From NCBI GenBank assembly GCA_023953775.1, contig JAMLJD010000002.1, positions 103,245-144,632 of the forward strand: DNA of 41,388 nucleotides. Direction: 5' to 3'. This document shows positions 25,022-33,879 of the stretch, one piece after another. The DNA comes from Rhizobiaceae bacterium. GTDB lineage: Bacteria; Pseudomonadota; Alphaproteobacteria; Rhizobiales; Rhizobiaceae. The position numbers and the translations under genes are program-made. The first letter of the stretch is position 1. Every line of letters begins with the position of its first letter. Under the pieces are notes generated by a model. It saw only the letters and a list, made by a program, of their open reading frames with translations. It was not told the origin of the DNA and did no database searches.

Positions 25022-27292
25022 ATGGCGCCCCGCGCGATCGCAAACCTCACAGGCATCGCCATGGTGCTCGGCGTCGTCACGGCCGGTGCCAGCGAACTCG
25101 TCGCCAATCCAGATTTCGCCGACGGCAAGCGCGATTGGTGGACCACATCCAACCTCACCTCCCGCATCAGCGCGGACGGCCTGTTCTGCGCCGACGTTCC
25201 GGGCGGAACGGCGAATCCGTGGGACGCGATCGTCGGTCAGGATGGGATCAGGCTCGACGAGGGCGAAGCCTACCGGTTCACCTACACGGCATCCGGCGAG
25301 CCCGGAGGTCCGGTCCGGGCGCTCGTCCAGATGCCGACGGAGTCGTATACGTTCTACGTCGAACTCAACGACATGGCAGGACCGCAATCCTCGACATCAC
25401 AACGGGTCTTCGTTTCTCCCGAGACGCGAAGCGACGCACAGGTCGTCTTGCAACTCGGCGGCAATGCCGAGCCCTGGACAGCCTGTTTCGAGCTGGTCTC
25501 GCTCGACACCGATGCCGACGCGAAGGCGGGTCACGGCAACACCGGCCCGCGCATCCGCGTCAACCAAGTCGGATATCTGCCGGATGGCCCCAGGCGCGCG
25601 ACGCTTGTGACGGAAAGCAGGAATGCCCTGCCATGGCGGCTTCTGGCGCCCGGCGGCGCAGAGATCGCAAGCGGCGAGACCGAACCGCGCGGCGTCGACG
25701 CATCCGCCGGCGTCAACGTCCACACGATCGACTTCTCGCGAGCCGGAGCCCACGGCAAGGGGTTCGTCCTCGAGGCGGACGGCGAGACGAGTTATCCCTT
25801 CGCCATCGAGGACGACATTTATGCAAGCCTCGCCCGCGATGCGGTGTCCTATTTCTATCTCGCCCGTTCCGGTATCGCGATCGAGGCCGGAATCGTCGGC
25901 GATCGCTACGCCCGCCCCGCCGGTCATGTCGCCGCGCCGGGCGACGGCGAGGTCAATCGTGGCGACCGCGATGTGCCCTGCATGTCCCCGGACAGCGCGA
26001 TGGACGCCTATGGCGAGCCCTGGACCTGCCACTATACCCTGGATGTATCAGGCGGCTGGTACGATGCCGGCGATCACGGCAAATATGTCGTCAATGGCGG
26101 CATCTCGGTGGCCCAGCTCATGGGCGCCTACGAGCGCGCGCTCGTGGTCGACGGCGCCGACCGGTCGATCTTCGCGGACGGCGCGCTGCCTTTGCCCGAG
26201 CACGGCAACGGCGTTCCCGATCTGCTCGACGAGGCGCGGTGGGAGCTCGACTTCATGATGCGGATGGTCGTGCCCGACGGCGAGACGCTGGCGGGCATGG
26301 CGCATCACAAGATCCACGACGACCGCTGGACCGGCATTCCGCTCTTGCCGCACGAGGACGACCGGCCGCGCGCATTGCATCGGCCCTCGACGGCGGCGAC
26401 GCTGAACCTTGCCGCGGCGGCCGCGCAGGGCGCCAGGCTGTTCCAGCCGTTCGACGCCGCCTATGCCAAGAAGCTGCTCGACGCGGCCCGGAAAGCCTAC
26501 GCGGCCGCCAAGGCGCATCCCGACCTCTATGCGCCGGGCACGGACAATGTCGGCGGCGGCCCCTACGACGACCAGGACGTCTCGGACGAATTCTACTGGG
26601 CGGCAGCCGAACTCTACGTGACCACAGGCGAAGGCGGCTACCTGGCCGATCTCGAGGCTTCGCGTCATTGGCGGGGCGAGGTCTTCGGCCCCGGAGGCTT
26701 CGACTGGGCCAATGTCGCCGCGCTCGGCCGGCTGACGCTGGCGACGGTGCCGAGCACCCTGCCCGACCGGGACCGCCGGGCCGCCCGGCAATCGATCGTC
26801 GATGCCGCCGACCGCTATCTCGACACCCAGGCCGGCGAGCCGTTCGGCCAGCCCTACGCGCCGCCCGGCGGCCGCTACGACTGGGGCTCCAACCACCTGA
26901 TTGTCCAGAACGCCATCGTCATGGCGCGCGCCTACGATCTCACGAAAGAGCCGCGATACCGCGACGCCGTTCTCGAAAGCCTCGACTATCTGTTCGGCCG
27001 CAACGCGCTCAACATAGCCTATGTGACCGGCTACGGAACGGTCTACGCGAAAAACCAGCATTCGCGCTGGTTCGCCAACCAGGCCGACCCCTCGCTTCCG
27101 CATCCTCCGAAAGGCTCGCTCGCCGGCGGCCCGAATTCCTCGCTGGTCGATCCCGTGGCGCAGCGCGTGCTCGAAGGCTGTGCGCCGCAGACCTGCTATG
27201 TCGACGACATCGAGAGCTTCGGCACCAACGAGATCACGATCAACTGGAATGCCGCGCTGGCCGGGCTCGCCGCGTTCGTCTCCGAGCAGTGA
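25022..27292 (+). CDS. Glycoside hydrolase family 9 endoglucanase with N-terminal CBM-like module
   Basis: A 756-residue secreted enzyme. Start at 25022 behind GAAGGAG; signal peptide MAPRAIANLTGIAMVLGVVT-AGAS. Modules: a jelly-roll resembling CBM4/9 (about 25-160, ELVANPDFADGKRDWW ... FYVELNDMAG), the Ig-like CelD_N domain (about 175-262, RIRVNQVGYLPDGPRRATL), and the GH9 catalytic barrel (about 265-756). Catalytic residues are present: GGWYDAGDHGKYVVNGG with D348/D351 (base), H680 and R682 in NQHSRWF (GH9 His signature), and the acid E737 in GTNEITINWN. GH9 enzymes hydrolyse beta-1,4-glucans such as cellulose by inversion. The protein probably acts outside the cytoplasm on plant or bacterial glucan. 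It is a lone gene; no cellulose synthase genes are nearby. Confidence 0.93.
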   Translation: MAPRAIANLTGIAMVLGVVTAGASELVANPDFADGKRDWWTTSNLTSRISADGLFCADVPGGTANPWDAIVGQDGIRLDEGEAYRFTYTASGEPGGPVRALVQMPTESYTFYVELNDMAGPQSSTSQRVFVSPETRSDAQVVLQLGGNAEPWTACFELVSLDTDADAKAGHGNTGPRIRVNQVGYLPDGPRRATLVTESRNALPWRLLAPGGAEIASGETEPRGVDASAGVNVHTIDFSRAGAHGKGFVLEADGETSYPFAIEDDIYASLARDAVSYFYLARSGIAIEAGIVGDRYARPAGHVAAPGDGEVNRGDRDVPCMSPDSAMDAYGEPWTCHYTLDVSGGWYDAGDHGKYVVNGGISVAQLMGAYERALVVDGADRSIFADGALPLPEHGNGVPDLLDEARWELDFMMRMVVPDGETLAGMAHHKIHDDRWTGIPLLPHEDDRPRALHRPSTAATLNLAAAAAQGARLFQPFDAAYAKKLLDAARKAYAAAKAHPDLYAPGTDNVGGGPYDDQDVSDEFYWAAAELYVTTGEGGYLADLEASRHWRGEVFGPGGFDWANVAALGRLTLATVPSTLPDRDRRAARQSIVDAADRYLDTQAGEPFGQPYAPPGGRYDWGSNHLIVQNAIVMARAYDLTKEPRYRDAVLESLDYLFGRNALNIAYVTGYGTVYAKNQHSRWFANQADPSLPHPPKGSLAGGPNSSLVDPVAQRVLEGCAPQTCYVDDIESFGTNEITINWNAALAGLAAFVSEQ

Positions 27293-27298
27293 CGCCGC

Positions 27299-27895
27299 TC
27301 ACCGGACCATCGGCCACAGGCTGAGGGCAAGCAGCACGCCCATCGCGATGTTGAACCATTTCAGCCGCACGGGATCGGAGAGGAACCCGCGCATGGCGGT
27401 GCCGAATGCGGCCCAGGTCGACACACTCGGCAGGTTGACGAGGCCGAATGCCGCTGCGACCAGGACCACGGATAGGAACGGCTGCTCGGTGCTGGTGTAG
27501 ACGGCCATTGCGGTCACCGCCATCACCCATGCCTTGGGGTTGACCCACTGGAACGCGGCCGCTTCCGAAAACCGCATCGGCCGTGCCGCCTCGCCCCCCT
27601 CGCGGGCCAGTGTCCGCGAAGTCGCCACGCGCCAGGCGAGATAGAGCAGGTAGGCGCCGCCGGCGATCTTCAGCGCCGTATGAAGTGCCGGAAAGGCGGT
27701 AAGCACCGCGCCAAGCCCGAGGCCGACCGCGAGCAGAAGCACGACGAAGCCGGCCCCGATGCCGAGCATGTGCGGTATCGTGCGGCGGAACCCGAAATTG
27801 ACGCCCGACGCGAGCAGCATGATGTTGTTGGGCCCGGGCGTGATCGAGGACACGAAGGCGAACAGGAGAAGCGCCGAAAAGACGTCGTAGGACAT
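27299..27895 (-). CDS. LysE/RhtB-family amino acid exporter
   Basis: A 198-residue inner-membrane protein with the LysE fold: the N-terminal signature FVSSITPGPNNIMLLASGVNFGFRRTIPHMLGI, about six hydrophobic segments, and FQWVNPKAWVMAVTAM with the conserved NPK. Members export amino acids or derivatives (homoserine, threonine, lysine, cysteine) by proton exchange. The ATG is at 27895. A perfect ten-base palindrome (27907-27933) stands directly upstream of the ribosome-binding region and suggests control by a dimeric regulator of the Lrp/AsnC or LysR type, yet no such gene is adjacent. The gene converges with the GH9 gene, 6 bases apart. Confidence 0.88.
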   Translation of the reverse strand: MSYDVFSALLLFAFVSSITPGPNNIMLLASGVNFGFRRTIPHMLGIGAGFVVLLLAVGLGLGAVLTAFPALHTALKIAGGAYLLYLAWRVATSRTLAREGGEAARPMRFSEAAAFQWVNPKAWVMAVTAMAVYTSTEQPFLSVVLVAAAFGLVNLPSVSTWAAFGTAMRGFLSDPVRLKWFNIAMGVLLALSLWPMVR

Positions 27896-27906
27896 GAGAG
27901 TCTTCC

Positions 27907-27933
27907 AATTAGGTCAACAATCATGACCTAATT
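27907..27933. promoter_or_regulatory. Palindromic operator upstream of the LysE-family gene
   Basis: Arms AATTAGGTCA (27907-27916) and TGACCTAATT (27924-27933) are perfect inverted repeats around seven bases (ACAATCA). It begins 12 bases upstream of the LysE start codon in AT-rich DNA that contrasts with the GC-rich surroundings. The size and AT-rich outer arms suit Lrp/AsnC or similar dimers. The rest of the 123-base gap (to 28018) holds only a weak hairpin near 27990-28012. Confidence 0.7.
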
Positions 27934-28018
27934 TCGGAGGCCGATCGATATGTCAGCGTGTATTGACGATTGGGTCAGGGTTACGCCCGGCGGCAGGCGG
28001 AATGCCGCCGCGGCAGGC

Positions 28019-28591
28019 CTACATTCCGTCCGGGCCGCGGTTCATCGCCGCCACGCCGGTGCGGCAGACCTCGACCAGGCCCAGCGGCTGCATGATGGCC
28101 ACGAACTGCTCGATCTTGGAAACGCGGCCGGTGATCTCAAAGATGAAATGCTCGGTATTGGCGTCGATCACCTGGGCCCGGAACGCATCCGCCAGCCGCA
28201 ATGCCTCCACCCGGTCGTCGCCGGTGCCGGTGACCTTGACCAGCGCCAGCTCGCGCTCGAGCGGACGGTCATGCGCCTTCTCGCGCGCTACCACGGTCAG
28301 GTCCACCACCCGGTGCACGGGCACGATGCGCTCGAGCTGGTGCTTGATCTGCTCGAGCACATGCGGCGTTCCGCGCGTCACGATGGTGATGCGCGAGCGG
28401 TGCCGCTCATGCTCGGTTTCCGAGACGGTGAGGCTGTCGATGTTGTAGCCGCGCCCGGAAAACAGGCCGATGACCCGGGCGAGAACCCCGGGCTCGTTGT
28501 CAACCAGGACCGACAGCGTATGGGCCTCGAGCTGCTCGGTTTCCTTGGCGATGAAGTAGGCGGAGCCCGTGGGCTGAAGCTGTGCGTTCAT
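28019..28591 (-). CDS. ilvH: Acetolactate synthase small (regulatory) subunit
   Basis: A 190-residue regulatory subunit of acetohydroxyacid synthase, which confers feedback inhibition by valine on the catalytic subunit. The N-terminal ACT domain is unmistakable: HTLSVLVDNEPGVLARVIGLFSGRGYNIDSLTVSETEH (about 24-62). A second ferredoxin-like domain follows (ELALVKVTG ... FEITGRVSKIEQFVAIMQPLGLVEVCRTGVAAMNRG). Length is slightly greater than E. coli IlvH (163) and typical for alphaproteobacteria. The ATG is at 28591. It lies 61 bases after ilvB on the same strand, so the two are co-transcribed from the attenuated promoter near 30640. Confidence 0.96.
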   Translation of the reverse strand: MNAQLQPTGSAYFIAKETEQLEAHTLSVLVDNEPGVLARVIGLFSGRGYNIDSLTVSETEHERHRSRITIVTRGTPHVLEQIKHQLERIVPVHRVVDLTVVAREKAHDRPLERELALVKVTGTGDDRVEALRLADAFRAQVIDANTEHFIFEITGRVSKIEQFVAIMQPLGLVEVCRTGVAAMNRGPDGM

Positions 28592-28652
28592 GGGTGAATC
28601 CAGATCTCGGCTCTTTGGTCCAGCCGTTTGGTTTGAAACAGATTTCAGGCGG

Positions 28653-30440
<1,788 letters not shown>

Positions 30441-30507
30441 TGTCCTGGTCCCGTCCTGTTGCCGTCGCGGCGGCGCTTTCCCGGTCGTTTATCCCTGTTG
30501 CGGGCAA

Positions 30508-30531
30508 TAAAAAAGGCCCCCGAGGGAGCCT
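30508..30531 (-). terminator. Attenuator terminator of ilvBH
   Basis: On the minus strand AGGCTCC (30531-30525) pairs with GGGGCCT (30520-30514) around a CTCG loop, including one G-U pair, and is followed by T residues (30514-30509). It lies 33 bases past the leader stop and 68 bases before ilvB. Confidence 0.85.
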
Positions 30532-30586
30532 GTTGTCGCGCATGAGTGGCTGTCGCCCGGCGGTTACACCGCCTTGCCCATGCGCG
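30524..30586 (-). promoter_or_regulatory. Alternative RNA structures of the ilv attenuator
   Basis: Pairings available upstream of and overlapping the terminator: (a) GGCGGT-GTA-ACCGCC hairpin at 30559-30573 spanning the leader stop codon; (b) CGCGCATG (30579-30586, in the leader) with CATGCGCG (30537-30544), eight perfect pairs enclosing (a); (c) GGG-cgac-AGCC (30548-30558) with GGCTCCC inside the terminator's left arm (30524-30531), a candidate antiterminator with a four-base bulge. Mutually exclusive folding of (c) and the terminator is what ribosome-mediated attenuation requires. The exact scheme is inferred. Confidence 0.5.
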
Positions 30587-30617
30587 TTCCTACTACGAGA
30601 ATGATCGTCTGTTTCAT
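30564..30617 (-). CDS. ilvBH leader peptide (17 residues)
   Basis: The minus strand encodes MKQTIILVVGTRMGKAV and a TAA stop. Five consecutive codons specify Ile-Ile-Leu-Val-Val, precisely the three end products of the pathway begun by IlvB/IlvH. Ribosome stalling at these codons when charged tRNA-Ile, -Leu or -Val is scarce would favour the antiterminator and allow transcription of ilvBH; otherwise the T-run hairpin (30508-30531) ends transcription. No Shine-Dalgarno precedes the ATG, and the best promoter would start the RNA only a few bases before it, suggesting leaderless or near-leaderless translation. It is unlikely to act as a stable protein. Confidence 0.88.
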   Translation of the reverse strand: MKQTIILVVGTRMGKAV

Positions 30618-30626
30618 CGCGGCGGC

Positions 30627-30655
30627 ACATTGGTGCCAATCGCCCGCCAAGTCAA
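30627..30655 (-). promoter_or_regulatory. Candidate promoter of the ilv leader and ilvBH
   Basis: On the minus strand TTGACT (30650-30655; 5 of 6 to consensus) and CAATGT (30627-30632; a poor -10) are spaced by 17 bases. Initiation about 7 bases after the -10 would fall near 30620, next to the leader ATG at 30617. Confidence 0.5.
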
Positions 30656-30662
30656 CACGCTT

Positions 30663-30986
30663 TCATCGCTGGTGCTGCGCCCGTCGGCGGCGGTTCCTGC
30701 GCGCGGCCTTGATCTCGGCGATCCGCACCGTGTCCTCGGCTTGCAGGAAGCGTCCCCGTTCAAGGATCTCGAGCGAATATTCCTCGTAGGTGAGCCCCAG
30801 CTTCTCGGCCCGTTCCAGCCGCATCAGTGCGATGGTCGGCGAAACCGACTTCCACACCGCTTCGTGCGCGCGCTTCCAGTGGAAGAACCGGTCGGCATCG
30901 CCCTTGCCCCATGGCGGCCCTTCATAGTCATCGAGCGGCGGACCGCCATTGTCGCCGATCCGGGCACGCCGCGCCATTGCGGTCAC
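30663..30986 (-). CDS. Small hypothetical protein with an NGGPPLDD motif
   Basis: A 107-residue basic, soluble protein. After MTAMARRAR comes IGDNGGPPLDDYEGPPWGKGDADRFFHW. The IGDNGGPPLDD motif recurs at the N terminus of many small alphaproteobacterial proteins of unknown function. The rest is helical (KRAHEAVWKSV, ALMRLERAEKLGLTYEEYSLEILERGRFL) and ends in an Arg-rich tail. The helical part has some look of a DNA- or RNA-binding module, but I assign no function. The GTG at 30986 overlaps the TGA of the preceding regulator gene by four bases (GTGA), so it is probably translated with it; an ATG at 30977 is an alternative start. Confidence 0.7.
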   Translation of the reverse strand: MTAMARRARIGDNGGPPLDDYEGPPWGKGDADRFFHWKRAHEAVWKSVSPTIALMRLERAEKLGLTYEEYSLEILERGRFLQAEDTVRIAEIKAARRNRRRRAQHQR

Positions 30987-31546
30987 CGCTTCGACAGGGC
31001 GACAAGATAGGCCGCCGGCTCGGATCCGGGAGCACGGAGCAGACGATCGACCGGCGCGCCGAGACGGAAGCAGTCACCCGGATCAAGCACGTGCACGATA
31101 TCTCCCTCGTGAAGTTCCAGCCGCCCCGCGATCATCCAGATCGCCTGGTCGACGAAGGTGTATGACGCGGCGGGGAAACTGACGCTCGCGCCGGCAGGCA
31201 GATCGACATGGACAAGTTCGAGCGGCGCATCGGATGGCGGCGACAGGTGGCGTCTGACATAGCCCGTCTCCGGGTCCTGCCATTTCGGCTGGTCCGCGGC
31301 CCGCAGCATCTGGCCCCCGCGTTTCTCGGATCGCACGATCAGCCCCGAGAATGTGAGACCGAACGATGACGCGATACGCACCAGCAACACCGCCGTCGGG
31401 CTCGCTTCGCCCCGCTCGATCTTGCTCAGCATGGCGCGGGATACGCCTGAGCGCTCGGCCATCTCGGCGAGCGACCAGTTGCGGGCGAGACGTTCCGCCT
31501 TGATGCAGGTGGCGAGACGAGTTTCGGAAGCGCTCATAGTAGACAT
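30983..31546 (-). CDS. XRE-family regulator with C-terminal cupin domain
   Basis: A 187-residue regulator. The helix-turn-helix domain (about 10-65, RLATCIKAERLARNWSLAEM ... SGVSRAMLSKIERGEASPT) is joined to a cupin sensor domain (about 110-185, VDLPAGASVSFPAA ... IWMIAGRLELHEGDIVHVLDPGDCFRLGAP). This arrangement is found in regulators such as PuuR and SutR, which sense small metabolites in the cupin barrel. The cupin metal-site His residues are not obvious, so ligand binding may be metal-free. Start candidates are ATG 31546 and ATG 31537; a 20-base palindrome spans the start region, implying autoregulation. A -10/-35 pair places the transcription start at or beside ATG 31546, so the message may be leaderless. 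Coupled to the small downstream gene by GTGA. Confidence 0.88.
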   Translation of the reverse strand: MSTMSASETRLATCIKAERLARNWSLAEMAERSGVSRAMLSKIERGEASPTAVLLVRIASSFGLTFSGLIVRSEKRGGQMLRAADQPKWQDPETGYVRRHLSPPSDAPLELVHVDLPAGASVSFPAASYTFVDQAIWMIAGRLELHEGDIVHVLDPGDCFRLGAPVDRLLRAPGSEPAAYLVALSKR

Positions 31547-31580
31547 TTGTCCACTATAATGGAAATAGGCCAACCTTCAA
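31537..31580 (-). promoter_or_regulatory. Promoter and palindromic operator of the XRE-cupin gene
   Basis: On the minus strand TTGAAG (31575-31580) and TATAGT (31553-31558) are 16 bases apart. Overlapping the -10 and the start codon is the 20-base palindrome TAGTGGACAAATGTCTACTA (31537-31556), symmetric at 9 of 10 position pairs apart from one G-T pair and the centre. A bound dimer would block the promoter and the ATG together. Confidence 0.65.
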
Positions 31581-31752
31581 CTGGCGCACGACCGCCGAAA
31601 CCCGCTGCACGCTGGCATGGTACCCGCCCGGGGGCCAGCTCTTGCGCGCGCAGGCAACGACGCCCTTGCTTAACCTTGCCTACACCATTCGACCAAACGG
31701 CACCTTAACCGGATGCGGCTAGTCTGCGCTCACGGGGCTATAAGGGTGAATC

Positions 31753-33594
31753 ATGTTCGTTGAAGGTGGAACGACGCAGGGCGAGAGCGTTTCGCAGGAG
31801 CGGCGCGACCGCGCGCAGCCAGATTCGCGGGTGCTTGGTCATGTCGTCCAGTGCGACGGTGCGCGCGCGACGATCGCAGCCATCGCGGTCGACGTCGAGG
31901 GCGCGGCCGGCAGCATGTGGTCGGTCGGGCGCATGGTATCCATCAATCTCGGCGCGACCCGAACGGTCGGGCTTGTCTATTCGATCGACCGCCCCGACCG
32001 GGTCTGGCAGGAAGGCGAGATCAATCCGATTTCCGTCTGCGTCGAGCTGATCGGTGAAGTCCGCGACACCGGCGTGAAGCCGGTTTTCGACCGCGGCATC
32101 ACCGTCTATCCCTACATCGGCGCGATCGCGCACCGTATCCGCACCGCCGACCTTGAAGCCGTCTACGATCTCGGCGGCCGCAACTCCGTCATGATCGGCC
32201 AGCTTTCGCAGGACGATGCGATCAGCGCTCGCATCGCCGTCGACGATACGCTGAACCGCCACTTTGCCGTCGTAGGTACCACTGGCGTCGGCAAGTCGAC
32301 TGCCGTCTCACTCCTCTTGCGCAAGGCCATCGAGGCGCGGCCGGACCTGCGCGTTCTCATCCTCGATCCCCACAATGAGTTCGCCACCGCGTTCCCCGAG
32401 CAGTCGGTCACTATCGACGCTCCGACCCTCGATCTTCCGTTCTGGCTGTTCCGCCTGGAGGAACTGGTCGAAGTTCTCTATCGCGGCCGTGAAGCACAAC
32501 CCGAGGAAGTGGAGATCCTCCGCGACATCATCCCGTTCGCCAAGATGCTGTACAAGAATCCGTCGGCGCAGAACCAGCTGCGCCGAGCCAACGATTCCAG
32601 CGCCATCACCGCGGATACGCCGGTTCCCTACCGCATGGCCGACGTGCTCAAGCAGATCGACGAACGCATGGGCCTGCTGGAAGCCAAGAACGATCGCCCT
32701 GCCTATCGTTCGCTGCGAATGCGCATCGAGGCGGCGTTGAACGATCCGCGCTACCGCTTCATGTTCGCATCGAGATTGATCGAGGACACGATCCACCAGA
32801 CCATCGGCAAGATCTTCCGGGTTCCGCACGAAGGCCGTCCGATTACCTGCTTCCAGCTCGCCGGCATGCCCTCGGAAGTCGTCAATTCCGTCTGTTCCGT
32901 TCTGGCGCGGCTGGCCTTCGATCTGGCGCTCTGGAGCAACGGCAAACTCAAGCTTCTCGTTCTCTGCGAGGAAGCGCACCGCTACATGCCCGCCGACCCG
33001 AGGCTCGGCTTCGCGCCGACCCGTCACGCCATGTCGCGCATTGCCAAGGAAGGCCGCAAATATGGTTGCTATCTCGGCGTGGTGACCCAGCGCCCCGGCG
33101 AACTCGATCCGACGGTGCTCTCGCAATGCTCGACGGTCTTCGCGATGCGGCTGGCCAACGAGCACGACCAGGACATCATTCGCTCGGCAATCGCCGATTC
33201 CTCGGCATCTACTCTGTCCTTCCTGTCGTCCATGGGCCAGCGTGAGGCGATCGCCTTTGGCGAAGGCGTCGCGACGACCATGCGGCTCAAGTTCGAACAC
33301 ATCGATCCATCGATGATCCCGGGCGCAAGCGGCAAGGATGTCGTCGACGATTACACCGGAGATGACGGCGAAGTCGATCTGATCGGCATCGTCAACCGGT
33401 TGCGCAACGTCCCGCGCTCAGCCGACGAGAACGACCAGCCGGCCACTGCCGCCGGCATGAACACGGTGCGGGCGTCGGTGCAGGCGGGCGACCCCGGTTA
33501 TCGGGCGGCAGGAAACGAACCCGCCGGATCGCTCGAAACGTCACGCTTTCGACGCCGCTCCGACGATCACTCATTCCGTCACCTCTACGATTGA
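31753..33594 (+). CDS. HerA-like ATPase with HAS-barrel domain
   Basis: A 613-residue protein of the HerA/FtsK branch of P-loop ATPases. The N-terminal 130 residues form a HAS-barrel-like beta domain (VLGHVVQCDGARATIAAI ... MVSINLGATRTVGLVYSI). Walker A is GTTGVGKST (175-183), followed by VLILDPHNEF (201-210). Walker B is LLVLCEEAH (401-409), with the sensor region HAMSRIAKEGRKYGCYLGVVTQRPGELDPTVLSQCSTVFAMRL and the arginine-finger stretch close behind. A polar C-terminal tail (about 550-613) is disordered. HerA translocates DNA and in archaea works with NurA nuclease for end resection; no NurA is adjacent. In alphaproteobacteria it is a single-copy stand-alone gene of unclear role. The ATG at 31753 has AAGGG 7 bases upstream. 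Confidence 0.85.
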   Translation: MFVEGGTTQGESVSQERRDRAQPDSRVLGHVVQCDGARATIAAIAVDVEGAAGSMWSVGRMVSINLGATRTVGLVYSIDRPDRVWQEGEINPISVCVELIGEVRDTGVKPVFDRGITVYPYIGAIAHRIRTADLEAVYDLGGRNSVMIGQLSQDDAISARIAVDDTLNRHFAVVGTTGVGKSTAVSLLLRKAIEARPDLRVLILDPHNEFATAFPEQSVTIDAPTLDLPFWLFRLEELVEVLYRGREAQPEEVEILRDIIPFAKMLYKNPSAQNQLRRANDSSAITADTPVPYRMADVLKQIDERMGLLEAKNDRPAYRSLRMRIEAALNDPRYRFMFASRLIEDTIHQTIGKIFRVPHEGRPITCFQLAGMPSEVVNSVCSVLARLAFDLALWSNGKLKLLVLCEEAHRYMPADPRLGFAPTRHAMSRIAKEGRKYGCYLGVVTQRPGELDPTVLSQCSTVFAMRLANEHDQDIIRSAIADSSASTLSFLSSMGQREAIAFGEGVATTMRLKFEHIDPSMIPGASGKDVVDDYTGDDGEVDLIGIVNRLRNVPRSADENDQPATAAGMNTVRASVQAGDPGYRAAGNEPAGSLETSRFRRRSDDHSFRHLYD

Positions 33595-33863
33595 CCGCGC
33601 TCGACCGATGCCGGGGTCAGCCCGCTAGGAAGCGTTGCGCCTCGCCCGTTCCTTTCGCGCCGAGATGGGGCAGCGACACGTGCTGACGGAAGCGGAGCGC
33701 CTGGTGGCAAGGCACGCCGCCGTTCCGGATTTCCGTGCCGCTTGCACCGTCCTTTTACAGTCGGGCTCGACCCATACTTGCCGAACCGTCGACGGTGTTC
33801 CGCAGACGCCGGCATGCGGACCGGCGGGCAGGCCGACCCGAGATAGCACGCTGAGTAAGGTTC

Positions 33864-33879
33864 AGACGCGTCGGCGTCT
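33864..33879. repeat. Hairpin at the end of the diguanylate cyclase gene
   Basis: AGACGC (33864-33869) / GCGTCT (33874-33879) around GTCG, next to the stop codon of the minus-strand cyclase. No T run follows. It lies at the end of the 284-base gap between the HerA-like gene and the cyclase (33595-33878), in which I see no gene. Confidence 0.35.

Noticed and set aside
27950..28597. A 215-codon plus-strand open frame, preceded by GGAGG, lying antisense to ilvH and divergent from the LysE gene.
   Set aside because: It reads wholly through ilvH on the other strand, its product is Arg/His/Ala-rich with no domain, and GC-rich genomes routinely give such antisense frames. I considered it as the missing LysE regulator, but it has no helix-turn-helix.
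33595..33878. A possible small gene in the gap between the HerA-like and cyclase genes.
   Set aside because: Short frames here have no ribosome-binding site, signal peptide or domain; only a small hairpin at its right end is visible.
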